Source: Psychrobacillus glaciei (GTDB lineage: Bacteria; Bacillota; Bacilli; Bacillales_A; Planococcaceae). Taken from it: 64,000 nt of DNA. Where the stretch lies: assembly GCF_008973485.1 (NCBI RefSeq), contig NZ_CP031223.1, forward strand, positions 1,922,001 through 1,986,000, written 5' to 3'. Below the pieces are notes generated by a model. That model searched no databases. It was not told where the DNA came from and was given only the letters and a program-made list of their open reading frames with translations. Each line of letters opens with the position of its first letter. Positions within the stretch are counted from its first letter, which is position 1. The translations under genes were made by a program, and so were the position numbers. Positions 1-9,329 of this stretch are shown in pieces.

Positions 1-1
1 T

Positions 2-694
2 CAAAGTACTGTTGCAAGTATTGCAAGTGGAATAACTTCTATTGTTGGTGCAGTAACAAGCTTTATCTTATCTATAGTAATGGTTCCTTTTATCCTTTTC
101 TATTTATTGAAAGACGGAGAAAAGTTACCACAATATATTATGAAGTTATTTCCACCTCGTATGAGGGATGATTTACATTCCGTATTTAAAAATATCGATA
201 AACAAATTAGCTCATATATCCAAGGCCAAATATTAGTGTCTATGTGTATAGGTTTTATGATCTATATCGGATTTACAATTATTGGAATGGACTATGCGTT
301 GTTACTTGGAGTAATAGCAATGGTGACAAGTGTTGTTCCATATTTAGGTCCTGTTATAGCAATAACACCAGCTGCAATCATTGCATTAGTTACGCCACAT
401 TTTATGTTAATCAAGCTTGCGATAGTATGGACAGTTGTTCAATTAGTGGAAGGGAAATTTATCTCCCCTCAAATTATGGGTAAATCACTACATATTCATC
501 CAATTACGATTATTTTTGTTTTAATTACTTCTGGGTCATTGTTTGGTGTACCAGGTGTAATTTTAGGAATTCCAGGGTATGCAATATTAAAAGTAATTGT
601 TTCACATTTTTATACCTTATTTAAAAAGCGTTATAATAGATATGAATCGAATATAGAAAAACATTATGAGTATACAAATAACAAGGTGGACTGA
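2..694 (+). CDS. AI-2E family transporter (PerM/YueF-like permease), C-terminal part
   Basis: The reading frame is open from base 2, so the gene begins outside the window and only the last 230 residues are here; the internal ATG at 90 is not the start. The protein is a multi-pass membrane protein of the AI-2E/PerM family: it shows the family's conserved KDGEKL segment after a membrane helix, a long amphipathic stretch with GQILVS, then the [18 protein letters not shown] helix pair and the hydrophobic [16 protein letters not shown] end. The C-terminus is a basic cytoplasmic tail. Members export or import small signals or act as sodium/proton antiporters; which applies here cannot be seen. It ends five bases before the next gene, so they probably share a transcript. 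Confidence 0.85.
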   Translation, partial: QSTVASIASGITSIVGAVTSFILSIVMVPFILFYLLKDGEKLPQYIMKLFPPRMRDDLHSVFKNIDKQISSYIQGQILVSMCIGFMIYIGFTIIGMDYALLLGVIAMVTSVVPYLGPVIAITPAAIIALVTPHFMLIKLAIVWTVVQLVEGKFISPQIMGKSLHIHPITIIFVLITSGSLFGVPGVILGIPGYAILKVIVSHFYTLFKKRYNRYESNIEKHYEYTNNKVD

Positions 695-699
695 GAGAA

Positions 700-1095
700 A
701 TGACGAAGAAGTTTGAATCCTCCATAAAAGTACAAACGTTTAAAATTGATACAGTTGTGGATCACCCTTATATTGAGCATGGGATTAACCTTTCCGGAAC
801 AATTTATATTGACGGAGTACACGATGACGAATCAATAGAAAACATAAAACTAGAAGTTTTTAAATTAATAAATGGAGAAATATCCAAAATCGTTTCCAAG
901 CATTCTATCGAACTAGTTGGCTCGTCAGCATCAAAAGACATGCAAATGATTCCTTTTGAAATTATGCCTGATGAACGTTGGTTGCCTGATGGAAATAACG
1001 AAGTAACAAACTTAATATTACGTACAACCGTTTTATTTGAAAATGGATCGGAATATAATGACGAAGACGAGATTTACTTTGATATTGAAGAATAA
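700..1095 (+). CDS. Spo0M-like (arrestin-fold) small protein
   Basis: 131 residues, start ATG 700 just behind the upstream stop. It is soluble, acidic and rich in beta-strand patterns. The order 'KIDTVVD...G..LSGTIYIDG...ESIENIKLEVF', then 'IPFEIMPDERW' and a final 'LRTTVLFENGSEYNDEDEIYF' resembles one lobe of the sporulation-control protein Spo0M, which has an arrestin-like fold of about 250 residues. Here only one lobe length is present. The relation is inferred from pattern memory and is moderate; it could instead be an unrelated beta-sandwich protein. A strong terminator follows directly. Confidence 0.5.
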   Translation: MTKKFESSIKVQTFKIDTVVDHPYIEHGINLSGTIYIDGVHDDESIENIKLEVFKLINGEISKIVSKHSIELVGSSASKDMQMIPFEIMPDERWLPDGNNEVTNLILRTTVLFENGSEYNDEDEIYFDIEE

Positions 1096-1108
1096 CCTGT
1101 TTTTTAAC

Positions 1109-1138
1109 ACTCCAGTGAAAGTCAGCTGGAGTTTTTTT
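1109..1138 (+). terminator. Rho-independent terminator
   Basis: Seven-base stem ACTCCAG/CTGGAGT followed by seven Ts, 13 bases after the stop of the Spo0M-like gene. Confidence 0.85.
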
Positions 1139-1191
1139 GCGCATATTTTATTAATTAACGGGCAATATAATGAAAAATGAGGAGAGATGTT

Positions 1192-1413
1192 ATGCGGAAA
1201 TTTTTTGTCGTCCTTCTGATTGTCCTAACGCTTAGTTTATCTGCTTGTGGTTTTAACAGAAATTCTAATGGACCACCTAACCCTGAGACCCAGATCAATG
1301 GTAATGCAAATTCAAATACGGTGCCAAATACAGGAAATAAAAAAGTGGATATGGAAAATGATGTTGGACTTCCAGATAAAGATGAAAATAATGACCATCT
1401 TTTAGATAAATAA
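1192..1413 (+). CDS. small lipoprotein, hypothetical
   Basis: Start chosen at ATG 1192, which has GAGGAGAG about six bases upstream; an in-frame ATG at 1177 lies inside that ribosome site. The 73-residue product has a short basic N-terminus, a hydrophobic core and the lipobox LSAC (Cys near residue 19), so it should be a lipid-anchored surface protein. The mature part is low-complexity and rich in Asn, Pro, Gly and Asp/Glu, ending DENNDHLLDK. No function can be assigned. Confidence 0.7.
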   Translation: MRKFFVVLLIVLTLSLSACGFNRNSNGPPNPETQINGNANSNTVPNTGNKKVDMENDVGLPDKDENNDHLLDK

Positions 1414-1484
1414 GGAAAAAATTTGGCGTAAAGTAAAAAGTGTGATAGAATATTCTAAACTAACTGAACGGAGGTGAAGAAAGA

Positions 1485-1616
1485 ATGAAGAACGCTGTGA
1501 ATGCACATAGATTTATATTGGAATTTTTATCCACGTCTTGTGCGATTACTCATGAAATTGGTATTAACGGGACTAGTCTGTCCATTTTTAGTCAATTAAA
1601 TGAATTTCACAGCTGA
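1485..1616 (+). CDS. leader peptide of the ABC-F gene
   Basis: A 43-codon ORF with a strong site (GGAGGTGAAG) nine bases before ATG 1485. It encodes MKNAVNAHRFILEF... ending QLNEFHS and resembles nothing with an enzymatic function. It sits between a promoter-like region and an attenuator hairpin, directly upstream of an ABC-F ribosome-protection gene. Translated leader ORFs of this kind sense ribosome-stalling antibiotics in front of ABC-F, erm and cat genes; that role is inferred from position and not from the peptide sequence. Confidence 0.65.
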   Translation: MKNAVNAHRFILEFLSTSCAITHEIGINGTSLSIFSQLNEFHS

Positions 1617-1648
1617 TAAGCCATTCTTTCTGAACCATATTTTGGGAG

Positions 1649-1674
1649 AAGACTGCTTATATGCAGTCTTTTTT
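1649..1674 (+). terminator. attenuator hairpin upstream of ABC-F gene
   Basis: Perfect eight-base stem AAGACTGC/GCAGTCTT with a six-base loop and a T-run, 33 bases after the leader-peptide stop and 53 bases before the ABC-F start. It should stop transcription unless antiterminated, as in the leaders of vmlR-type genes. Confidence 0.75.
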
Positions 1675-1726
1675 CTATGCAGAAAAATGCTTCCAGCTAA
1701 ATCAGAGATGAGAGGAAGCGGAAAAT

Positions 1727-3592
1727 ATGATATGTACTATCCAAGAAATAAGTAAAATGCTCGGAGGAAATACAATTTTCGAAAATTTGTCTTTATGCAT
1801 TAAAACTGGAGATAAATTAGGGATAGTTGGACGAAATGGTAGTGGAAAAACAACGCTGCTGACATTAATCACTGGGGTGGAATTACCAGACGAAGGAAGC
1901 ATTCATTTCAAAAAAGGTACAAAAATTGGCTATTTAACACAAATACCTTCATTTTCAGAAGACGTATCTGGCTTCGATGTATTAAATACAGCATTTGAGG
2001 AATTAATGCAAATACAAACAAAGATGAAAGAACTGGAAGGAAAGCTATCCACAGCAGCTCCTAATGAGTTAGAGAAATTACTACAACTATACGGAGATAT
2101 TCAAGAGGAATTCACGAATCGGAATGGGTATGCAATTGATTCGGAAATTAATAAAGTCATAGAAGGTCTGCAATTATTCACCTTTGTCCACCAACCCTTT
2201 ACGACATTAAGCGGTGGAGAACAGACGAAAATTATGCTTGGAAAGCTCTTGTTAATGAAACCTGATTTATTATTATTAGATGAGCCTACAAACCATTTAG
2301 ATTTATTTGCAGTTGAATGGTTAGAACAATATTTAGTTTCTTATTCGGGTACTGTAGTTATTATTTCGCATGATCGATATTTTCTAGATCAAGTTGTTAC
2401 GAAAATTGCAGACTTAGAAGAAGGAGAAATAACTTTATATCATGGGAATTATTCATCTTTTATTATCGAAAAAGAAGAAGCATTAATGCGTGAGTTCCAA
2501 GAATATGAAGAACAACAAAAAAAGATAAAGAAAATGAAAGAAACCATTAAGCGACTGAGAATATGGGCAAACGAGGCTGTGCCGCCAAACGCTGGGCTTC
2601 ACAGACAAGCGAGAAATATGGAACGTGCACTAGAAAGAATGGAGAAGATAAGGAAACCACTGATAGATCCAAAGAAGATGAGCTTATCGTTTGATGCGGC
2701 TCCTAGAAGTGGGAAAGAAGTAGTTATCATGGAACAAGTATCGAAATCATATGGAGAAAAAGTGCTGCTTCAAGATGCAAATTTACATGTATATTGGAAA
2801 GAACGTGTTGCGATTGTTGGACGAAATGGAACAGGAAAATCAACGATTTTAAAATCACTTCTGCAAGAATTACCAGTGGATTCAGGAAAGGTTCGTTTAG
2901 GCAGTAATGTTCGAGTTGGTTTTTTATCCCAGCACTTTGAAACGCAGGAACCAAAAGCAAAGCTAATTGATGTGTTTCGTAGTGAGGTTAATGTTTTAGA
3001 GGGTGACGCTCGTCACATACTTGCAAAGTTTATGTTTTACGGACCAGATGTATTTAAACGAGTAGGAGATTTGAGTGGGGGTGAACGTATGCGCCTGCGA
3101 CTTGCTCAACTTATGCATCAAGATATCAACCTATTGATGCTAGATGAACCAACGAATCATCTGGATATTGATTCACGAGAAGTTTTAGAGGATGCTTTGG
3201 ATGACTTTCAAGGAACAATATTAGCGGTTTCGCACGATCGGTACTTTTTAAATAAATTATTTCCTCGAACTGCATGGTTAGACCAAGGTCAACTTACTAC
3301 TTTTGAAGGACCATACAAATGGGCACGTGAAAAATGGGAGGAACAGCAGTCAAAACAAATTGCATCAGTTATCATACAAAAAAAAGATCCGATAAAATTA
3401 GCAAAAGTTAAGCCTCCAAATATTCGACCTTTTGAAGAAGATATTAGGTTGTTGGAAGAGGAAATACTAGTGTTAAAGATGCAAATTGATGTGGAAGAAG
3501 ACTGGCCAAAATATGAAAATCTACTTACTATCAGAAATGTGAAAGAAAAAGAATTAGAAGACTTGATTGGACAATGGATGGAATCCCAGTAA
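1727..3592 (+). CDS. ABC-F family ATPase, probable ribosome protection protein
   Basis: 621 residues, ATG 1727 with GAGAGGAAG nine bases upstream. Two ABC domains and no membrane segments define the ABC-F class. Domain 1 has Walker A GRNGSGKTT (about residues 36-44), signature LSGGEQ and Walker B LLLLDEPTNHLD; domain 2 has Walker A GRNGTGKST (about 367), signature LSGGERMRLRLAQ and LLMLDEPTNHLD. Between them (about 240-330) is a charged helical linker, the P-site tRNA interaction motif that decides which drugs are displaced. A C-terminal coiled coil follows. The leader peptide and attenuator upstream argue for drug-induced expression, so a role in resistance to lincosamides, streptogramins or pleuromutilins is likely but the spectrum cannot be read. 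A housekeeping YdiF/YfmR-type role is the alternative. Confidence 0.85.
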   Translation: MICTIQEISKMLGGNTIFENLSLCIKTGDKLGIVGRNGSGKTTLLTLITGVELPDEGSIHFKKGTKIGYLTQIPSFSEDVSGFDVLNTAFEELMQIQTKMKELEGKLSTAAPNELEKLLQLYGDIQEEFTNRNGYAIDSEINKVIEGLQLFTFVHQPFTTLSGGEQTKIMLGKLLLMKPDLLLLDEPTNHLDLFAVEWLEQYLVSYSGTVVIISHDRYFLDQVVTKIADLEEGEITLYHGNYSSFIIEKEEALMREFQEYEEQQKKIKKMKETIKRLRIWANEAVPPNAGLHRQARNMERALERMEKIRKPLIDPKKMSLSFDAAPRSGKEVVIMEQVSKSYGEKVLLQDANLHVYWKERVAIVGRNGTGKSTILKSLLQELPVDSGKVRLGSNVRVGFLSQHFETQEPKAKLIDVFRSEVNVLEGDARHILAKFMFYGPDVFKRVGDLSGGERMRLRLAQLMHQDINLLMLDEPTNHLDIDSREVLEDALDDFQGTILAVSHDRYFLNKLFPRTAWLDQGQLTTFEGPYKWAREKWEEQQSKQIASVIIQKKDPIKLAKVKPPNIRPFEEDIRLLEEEILVLKMQIDVEEDWPKYENLLTIRNVKEKELEDLIGQWMESQ

Positions 3593-3722
3593 ACATAGGT
3601 TCTAGATAGTAGTTACTCAATAATCAATTTGGAAATAGTTTGTGTCATTGTTTAACATTTGTTGCTTAAATGTTCTGAGAATGATAATATGAAATAATTA
3701 ATTTATACAAACATATAATATA

Positions 3723-3886
3723 CTCTTATAAAGAGAAGCTGAGGGATATGGCCCTTTGACGCTTCAGCAACCTCTGACTATGTCAGAAAGGTGCTACTTC
3801 CATCAAGATTACTAATCTTGAGAGATAAGAACAGAGAGCTTAAAAGTTCACCCTCTTTTCTTAACAATTAGAAGAGAGGGTTTTTT
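3723..3886 (+). promoter_or_regulatory. SAM (S-box, SAM-I) riboswitch with terminator
   Basis: The aptamer shows the S-box landmarks in order: CTTATAAAGAG at the P1 5' strand, GAGGGATATGGCCC, GCTTCAGCAACC, AAGGTGCTA and the closing GAGAGATAAG near 3829. A terminator follows at 3850-3886 (ACCCTCTT.../...AAGAGAGGG plus TTTTTT). When S-adenosylmethionine is bound the terminator forms and metA is switched off. A promoter -10 like TATAAT lies just upstream near 3714. Confidence 0.93.
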
Positions 3887-3918
3887 ATATTATATACACT
3901 GAAAAGGAGACAAAATAA

Positions 3919-4833
3919 ATGCCTATTAATATCCCTCCACAGTTACCTGCTGCGGAATTGCTTAAGAAAGAAAAAATATTTGTTATGGATGAAGAACGCG
4001 CCTCCACTCAGGATATCCGTCCCTTGAACATTATTATTTTAAATTTAATGCCTGAAAAAGAGCGAACAGAATTACAGTTATTAAGACTATTGGGAAATAC
4101 ACCCCTTCAAGTAAATGTGACGTTTCTAAACACGGCGACGCATGAATCGAAAAATGTCAGCAAAACGCATTTAGATTCGTTCTACACTACTTTTGAACAA
4201 ATAAAACATAAGCGTTATGACGGGATGATCATTACTGGTGCACCAATTGAACATTTAGCATTTGAAGAAGTGGATTTCTGGGAAGAAATATCTCAAATTA
4301 TGGATTGGACCAAAACAAATGTAACGTCCGTTTTACATATTTGTTGGGGAGCGCAAGCTGCTTTGTATCATCATTATGGTGTTGGCAAATATGACTTACC
4401 TCAAAAGTGCTCTGGAATATACACACATCGAATTTCCGATCCAACAATCAATCTAGTTCGAGGATTTAATGATGAATTTAATGCTCCCCATTCACGTTAT
4501 ACGGCCGTATCTATGGAGCAAATTCAAAATGATCCACGATTAACGCTTCTTGCAAAGTCAGAAGATGCTGGGATTTTCCTTGTTATATCAGATGATAATA
4601 AACATATTATGATCACGGGACATTTAGAGTATGATGCAGGTACGCTCGCAGAAGAATATAATCGTGATAGGAATAAAGGACTTGAAATCGATGTACCTAA
4701 AAATTACTTTCCAGACGATGATCCAACGAAACAACCAATAAATTCTTGGCGTTCTCATACGCATCTATTGTTTTCAAATTGGTTGAATTATTATGTTTAC
4801 CAAGAAACGCCTTATGAGTGGGTATATTTCTGA
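3919..4833 (+). CDS. metA: homoserine O-acetyltransferase (MetA family)
   Basis: 304 residues, the normal length for MetA (EC 2.3.1.31/46), first committed step of methionine synthesis from homoserine. Start ATG 3919 follows AAAAGGAGAC. The catalytic residues fall at canonical positions: Cys142 in HICWGAQ, and His235 and Glu237 in GHLEYD. Residue 111 is Glu (GAPIEHL), the residue that in the Bacillus cereus enzyme gives preference for acetyl-CoA; E. coli has Gly there and uses succinyl-CoA. The product is therefore called an acetyltransferase although the fold is that of succinyltransferases. Control by the upstream SAM riboswitch agrees with the role. Confidence 0.95.
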   Translation: MPINIPPQLPAAELLKKEKIFVMDEERASTQDIRPLNIIILNLMPEKERTELQLLRLLGNTPLQVNVTFLNTATHESKNVSKTHLDSFYTTFEQIKHKRYDGMIITGAPIEHLAFEEVDFWEEISQIMDWTKTNVTSVLHICWGAQAALYHHYGVGKYDLPQKCSGIYTHRISDPTINLVRGFNDEFNAPHSRYTAVSMEQIQNDPRLTLLAKSEDAGIFLVISDDNKHIMITGHLEYDAGTLAEEYNRDRNKGLEIDVPKNYFPDDDPTKQPINSWRSHTHLLFSNWLNYYVYQETPYEWVYF

Positions 4834-5061
4834 GGGGGCTATTCGGTGATGGATGCCTCCTAATTAGGTAGGCAAATTTGTGATTTCGTCTCGATTGTGT
4901 GAATTAGGTCTCGAATTTATCAGGATTGGTTGCGGTTTCATATATTTTCGTCTCGTTTAAGGACAAAATGGTCTTGTTCTGCCAATTGATGGAAGAGGGT
5001 GGGCTATTTATTAGTAGAAAATACAATATTTAATGAGACATATCATTCACGAAATGTGATA

Positions 5062-5107
5062 AAAAAGTTGTCTTTTAGTCAATTGAATGACTTAAAAGAC
5101 AACTTTT
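5062..5107. terminator. bidirectional terminator
   Basis: Long stem AAAGTTGTCTTTTAGTC / GACTTAAAAGACAACTTT between the convergent metA and aldo/keto reductase genes, A-rich on one side and T-rich on the other, so it can serve both. The 228 bases between metA and this stem show no gene. Confidence 0.8.
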
Positions 5108-5113
5108 CGTAGA

Positions 5114-6046
5114 TTATTGGAAGATTTGGTCGATTTTTCTTATTTCTTGCTGGCTAAGCTGCACTTCTAAGGTCTTTATATTATCTAGTACTTGCTCCGG
5201 TTTTTTCGCACCAGGAATTATCACATCGATAGTATCTTGCGTTAAATACCAAGCAAGCACAATATTAGATACAGCTACGTTTTTATCGTTTGCTATTTGT
5301 CTCAATTGTTCTACTTTTTCAAGATTTCGACCAAATGCTTCCCCTTGAAATAAAGGATTTTTGGAACGGCCATCTTCAAAAGTACTGTTTTTATCGAATT
5401 TTCCAGTAAGTAAACCCGATGCTAGTGGAAAGTATGGTATAAAGGAAATATTATGCTCGGAAGTATAAGGTATTAAATCATTCTCTGCCTCTCGTTTTAA
5501 TAAGTTATAACCTGATTGAAGGACGTCAATATATCCATCTTGATTACCTTCTTTTAATTGTTCTAGTGTAAAATTCGATACACCAATAGCCCGTATTTTT
5601 CCTTCTTCTTTTAATCGAAAAAGCGACCCGATGGCTTCTTCTTTGGGGGTAGTATCATCTGGAAAATGAATATAAAATAAATCGATATAATCCGTTTGAA
5701 GTCGTCTCAAGCTATTTTCAACTGTTTCTTTTAGAAAATTAGGGTTATTATCCACTACCACTTTTCCATCCAAAAATTTATGTGCCCCTTTTGTAGCTAG
5801 AACTATTTCTTGACGGGTCCCAGTTTCTTTCAATACTTCACCAATTAACTCTTCTGATCTTCCCGGACCGTAAATAAAGGCTGTATCCAAAAAGTCAATT
5901 CCATTATTAATAGCAGTGCGTACTATTTCTTTGCCGGTCTCATCATTTAGGTTGGGGAAAAGATTATGCCCTCCAACTGCATTGGTACCAAGTCCCACGG
6001 GATTTACAAATAGTCCAGTTTTACCGATTTCTACTCTTTTACTCAT
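5114..6046 (-). CDS. aldo/keto reductase
   Basis: 310 residues, ATG at 6046 on the minus strand with AAGGAG about 13 bases upstream. It is a cytosolic NADPH-dependent oxidoreductase with the (beta/alpha)8 fold. The catalytic tetrad is visible: Asp54 and Tyr59 in FLDTAFIYG, Lys86 in ATKGAH and His127 in FYIHFPD. The NADPH-binding end ([14 protein letters not shown]) is also present. It resembles the YccK/IolS-type group rather than the plant-like AKR5 group, judging by length. Substrate unknown. It is monocistronic and convergent with metA. Confidence 0.88.
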   Translation of the reverse strand: MSKRVEIGKTGLFVNPVGLGTNAVGGHNLFPNLNDETGKEIVRTAINNGIDFLDTAFIYGPGRSEELIGEVLKETGTRQEIVLATKGAHKFLDGKVVVDNNPNFLKETVENSLRRLQTDYIDLFYIHFPDDTTPKEEAIGSLFRLKEEGKIRAIGVSNFTLEQLKEGNQDGYIDVLQSGYNLLKREAENDLIPYTSEHNISFIPYFPLASGLLTGKFDKNSTFEDGRSKNPLFQGEAFGRNLEKVEQLRQIANDKNVAVSNIVLAWYLTQDTIDVIIPGAKKPEQVLDNIKTLEVQLSQQEIRKIDQIFQ

Positions 6047-6662
6047 AGCTAGTTTTACAACTCCTTTTTCCGTATAGTTACACTACCATAATAGCAATAT
6101 TGCAAACAATCACAAAATGAACTGCTTTTAATGATAAAATTAGAAGGAATGAGAATAGTTTCTGAGAAAACAATTATGCAAAAGTATTATTTTTGTCATC
6201 AAATAGCCAATAGAAGAATTCATTCGATGCATAGTCCAAATTTTAAGTCATGTTAGTAAGATAATTAGTTATGCGCAATATTATGTCCATACTCGCAATA
6301 TAGGAATAGGAATTCGCGATATTTTGGTGGATATGTGCAAGATAATCATATAGTTTCGTTTTATGGGTTTATGGAATCGGTAGGGGCATATGCCATCCGT
6401 TTATGGGCGGATAGCATCATTTTATGGTCATATAGCACTGCTTTATGGGTTTATGGAGTTGGTATGTGCTTATTTCATTTGTTTATGCGCGAATAGCCTC
6501 GCTTTACGGGTGGATGGTTTTGATAGGGGCATATGCCATCCGTTTATGGGCATACTACCCCTCTAAGAAAGTTATCCTGTTGTATATGATGTTGCACCGA
6601 GAATTAAAGTTACTTATTAGAATTCATTGACTTCAAGCTATTTGAATAAAAGGATATTTCAA
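6047..6662. other. 616-bp intergenic region without genes
   Basis: The first 70 bases carry the promoter side of the aldo/keto reductase. From about 6280 a degenerate repeat fills the space (separate entry). An open frame at 6445-6630 translates this repeat and has no ribosome site, so it is not called. Confidence 0.6.
6285..6565. repeat. degenerate tandem repeat ('tttatggg...atagcat' units)
   Basis: Words such as TTTATGGGTTTATGG, TAGGGGCATATGCCATCCG (at about 6382 and again at about 6524) and GGGCGGATAGCAT / GCGAATAGCCT recur in slightly changed form. The unit is roughly 30 bases and there are about eight to nine copies. No coding property. Confidence 0.6.
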
Positions 6663-6700
6663 CCTCTATGACGAATAATATTCGTTATAGGGGTGTTTTT
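6663..6700 (+). terminator. Rho-independent terminator or attenuator overlapping the upstream ATG
   Basis: CCTCTATGACGAA and TTCGTTATAGGGG form a 13-position stem (one mismatch) with a five-base loop and a T-run. It covers an in-frame ATG at 6668, which is why that ATG is rejected as a start. The downstream ribosome site AGGGGTG is part of the 3' arm. Confidence 0.7.
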
Positions 6701-7537
6701 TTGAATAATATAGAAATAATTAATCTTGTACCAAGATTTTTAAACTTTTATGATAAAGCGATTCAACCAATGATAGATGAAGAGCAAAGATGGGCTCTTT
6801 GGGAGCAACATTATAATTTCGCAGCAGTACCTCCTGGAGATGCAGGTAGAAAAATAGCTAGATCTTTGTTTGAGCAGGCTTGGCCACACTATGATGCAAA
6901 ATTGGAATCAATAAAACAATGGAAATCCGATGAAACAAAACTGCAACTTTATTTAAAACAAGTTAAGTCGTTGTTAAAATGTTTTGAACCGATTAATTTA
7001 GTGGTCATTTACTTTGTAGGTGCAATGGAAAATAATGCATTTGTTGCTCCGTTTGATGAGAAGAAATTAGCATTGTGTTTACCGATAGAAGATGGGATAA
7101 CAGAAACCACGCTTGTACATGAATTAACGCATGTTGTCCACACTCATACAGCAAACTTAGCGACCGAATGGGAACGTACGATAGGCTCTACTATTTTGCA
7201 AGAAGGCCTAGCGACACAGATTAGTAAGTACCTAGTTCCTGGGAAGCCAGACTATGAGTATATTGAATATAAAGAAGGATGGCTTGATTCTTGTATAGTA
7301 AATAAAAAAGAAATATTCAAAGGTGCTTTTCAATTCCTAAATGATTCTTCTTCTGAAGCAGTTGAAAAATTTACATTTGGTACTGGTACAACACAACATG
7401 AAAGAGAAGCTTACTTTATGGGGTGGGAAATTGTTCAATTATTATTGAAGAATGGCATGAGTTTCTCGGAAATGGCGAGTGTACAAGAGCGAGACATACC
7501 AGACTTTATTGGAAAAATCTTTCCGGAGTTGATTTAA
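6701..7537 (+). CDS. DUF2268-type putative zinc protease
   Basis: Start set at TTG 6701 with AGGGGTG six bases upstream; 278 residues. The zinc-binding motif HELTH is at about residues 140-144 (TLVHELTHVVHTH) and a downstream glutamate in ILQEGLATQ (about 168) fits the third ligand, as in the DUF2268 family of predicted Zn-dependent proteases. No signal peptide, so it is probably cytoplasmic. Its ribosome site is buried in the terminator stem just upstream, so translation may depend on opening of that stem. The next gene follows after about 12 bases. Confidence 0.75.
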   Translation: MNNIEIINLVPRFLNFYDKAIQPMIDEEQRWALWEQHYNFAAVPPGDAGRKIARSLFEQAWPHYDAKLESIKQWKSDETKLQLYLKQVKSLLKCFEPINLVVIYFVGAMENNAFVAPFDEKKLALCLPIEDGITETTLVHELTHVVHTHTANLATEWERTIGSTILQEGLATQISKYLVPGKPDYEYIEYKEGWLDSCIVNKKEIFKGAFQFLNDSSSEAVEKFTFGTGTTQHEREAYFMGWEIVQLLLKNGMSFSEMASVQERDIPDFIGKIFPELI

Positions 7538-7549
7538 AAGGTGGAGAAA

Positions 7550-8398
7550 ATGACTTATTCATCACATGAAATAGATGAGGAACAAATGAGGGAGCTAATT
7601 GAGTTCTGTCAGGAAGATTATTTTTTGCTTGGAATATTAAAAAGTAAAAAATTGATATTCAAACAAACAGCATATATTGAAGGCAAACTGGTTGGGGTAA
7701 TAATGGCATGGAAAAATGATTTTCATCCATACTGCACATATTTTCGCCTTTTAACAAATCCTTTTTATAGTAGTTGGAATATTGAAAGTCTGCTACTTGC
7801 TAAATTGGGAAAACAAAGCCTTCCTTTACAAACGTCGATATGGGAATCTACTACTAATCTGAAACAATTGTATGAAGCAAATGGTTTTAAAGAAATTAGA
7901 AGAACCTATATGCCAGTTTTGAAAGTAGATGCAGTAGATTTAGAGATTGTGAATGATTGTTCTATCAAGAAGTTGAAAGAACTATTAATCAATCCAACTT
8001 TGAAAATTAAACTTTTACAATTCGTTAGAAAGACGTATGAAGAGACGCATTTGGATAATCCAGTAGCAGATAAATCGTTGGAAGAATGGGAAAAGCTTCT
8101 GATTGAAGATGTCCTAGTAGAGGGTAGCTTCATTTATTTAGATAAATTAGAACAAAATGTTAAAGCATATTCTTTTCTTCACGAATCTGATCAACCTAAT
8201 ACACTGGAATTGGGGTGGTGTGGAGGTGTGGAATTTGATTTCCTTCACTCCTTGCTTCTTACACAACTACATTATGCAAAAGAGCATAATGTTGAATTCT
8301 TACAAGGAGAATTTGATACTACTAGTCCATATGCAATGTTCTCACTAAGTGCACTTCCGTTTGCCCCTTCCTCTGCATGGGTAACGTATCGAAATTAA
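7550..8398 (+). CDS. two-domain GNAT acetyltransferase
   Basis: Start ATG 7550 is spaced correctly from AAAGGTGGAG; GTG 7541 is within that site. 282 residues, about twice a single GNAT domain. The N-terminal half (to about 125) has GNAT features (LVGVIMAWKN, then ESTTNLKQLYEANGFKEIRRTYMPV); the C-terminal half has FIYLDKLEQNVKAYSFLH and LGWCGGVEFDFLHSLLL. Probably co-transcribed with the DUF2268 gene. Substrate unknown; the family acetylates amines of small molecules or proteins. Confidence 0.65.
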   Translation: MTYSSHEIDEEQMRELIEFCQEDYFLLGILKSKKLIFKQTAYIEGKLVGVIMAWKNDFHPYCTYFRLLTNPFYSSWNIESLLLAKLGKQSLPLQTSIWESTTNLKQLYEANGFKEIRRTYMPVLKVDAVDLEIVNDCSIKKLKELLINPTLKIKLLQFVRKTYEETHLDNPVADKSLEEWEKLLIEDVLVEGSFIYLDKLEQNVKAYSFLHESDQPNTLELGWCGGVEFDFLHSLLLTQLHYAKEHNVEFLQGEFDTTSPYAMFSLSALPFAPSSAWVTYRN

Positions 8399-8429
8399 TA
8401 ATTAAACTTAAAAAATTGGAGACAATACC

Positions 8430-9239
8430 ATGATTCAATACGAAAACGAAAATGTTAGAATTTACCAAAGCTCTTTATATGTAACTACGTCAGCAGTGAT
8501 TGAACTTGATGAAGCAATTATTTTGACCGACCCTAATTGGCTACCACAAGAGGTTGAGGAAATTAGGATATATATTAACCAAATAATAAAAGACAAACAG
8601 CTTTATATTATTTACACACATAGTGATTTTGACCATATTATTGGTTCAGGTGCATTTCCTAACGCGAAAGTGATAGCTACAAATAAGTTTAGCGAAAATA
8701 AACATAAAGAGGAAGCGATGAATCAAGTACATACATTTGATCAAAAGTACTATTTACAGCGAAATTATAAACCTGTATATCCTCAAGTGGATCATATCGT
8801 ATCAAAAGATGGACAAGAATTAGCGTTAGGAACAAGTAAGTTAACATTTTATTTAGCGCCAGGTCACACTGATGATGGTTTATTTACAGTGATTGAGCCT
8901 TCTGGAATATTCCTTTCAGGTGACTATTTATCAGATGTTGAATTTCCATTTATATATAGTAGTTATCTTGATTATCTTAAAACTATAGCTAAAGCCAATG
9001 ACATATTTTCTAGACACAATATTTCCATTCATGTTCCTGGACATGGTCATACAACTGAAAACGTTGAAGAAATCCAAAGTAGAATAGAGTTTTCCGAAAA
9101 TTATCTAAATCATCTATTGGATGATCTAGATAATATGGAAGAAGTATTGCAACGTAAATATCCATTCTTTGAAGGTATGAAAAAATTGCATAATGATAAT
9201 AAGGAGTTGGCAATGAAAGAAATGGAAAAACCAAGTTGA
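8430..9239 (+). CDS. MBL-fold metallo-hydrolase
   Basis: 269 residues, start ATG 8430 with GGAGAC upstream. Metal-binding motifs of the metallo-beta-lactamase fold occur in order: THSDFDH (residues 63-69), APGHTDDG, FLSGDYL and VPGHGHT. In the first motif the second histidine of HxHxDH is Asp (H-S-D-F-D-H), a variant seen in several subfamilies, so metal binding may be altered but is not lost. No signal peptide. The C-terminal 60 residues are helical and charged. Substrate unknown; likely a small-molecule hydrolase. Confidence 0.85.
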   Translation: MIQYENENVRIYQSSLYVTTSAVIELDEAIILTDPNWLPQEVEEIRIYINQIIKDKQLYIIYTHSDFDHIIGSGAFPNAKVIATNKFSENKHKEEAMNQVHTFDQKYYLQRNYKPVYPQVDHIVSKDGQELALGTSKLTFYLAPGHTDDGLFTVIEPSGIFLSGDYLSDVEFPFIYSSYLDYLKTIAKANDIFSRHNISIHVPGHGHTTENVEEIQSRIEFSENYLNHLLDDLDNMEEVLQRKYPFFEGMKKLHNDNKELAMKEMEKPS

Positions 9240-9329
9240 TGTTGACTAATCCAAAGTTGAATTAAAAAATATAAGTTTAATTATAATTTGAAATAGAGGG
9301 AGAATACAAATGAATGGGAAGTTCTACCA

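Noticed and set aside
6445-6630. 61-codon frame
   Set aside because: Translates the degenerate tandem repeat; no ribosome site.
6668-6700. ATG 6668 as start of the DUF2268 protease
   Set aside because: It lies in the 5' arm of a terminator-like stem without a ribosome site; TTG 6701 has one at the right distance.
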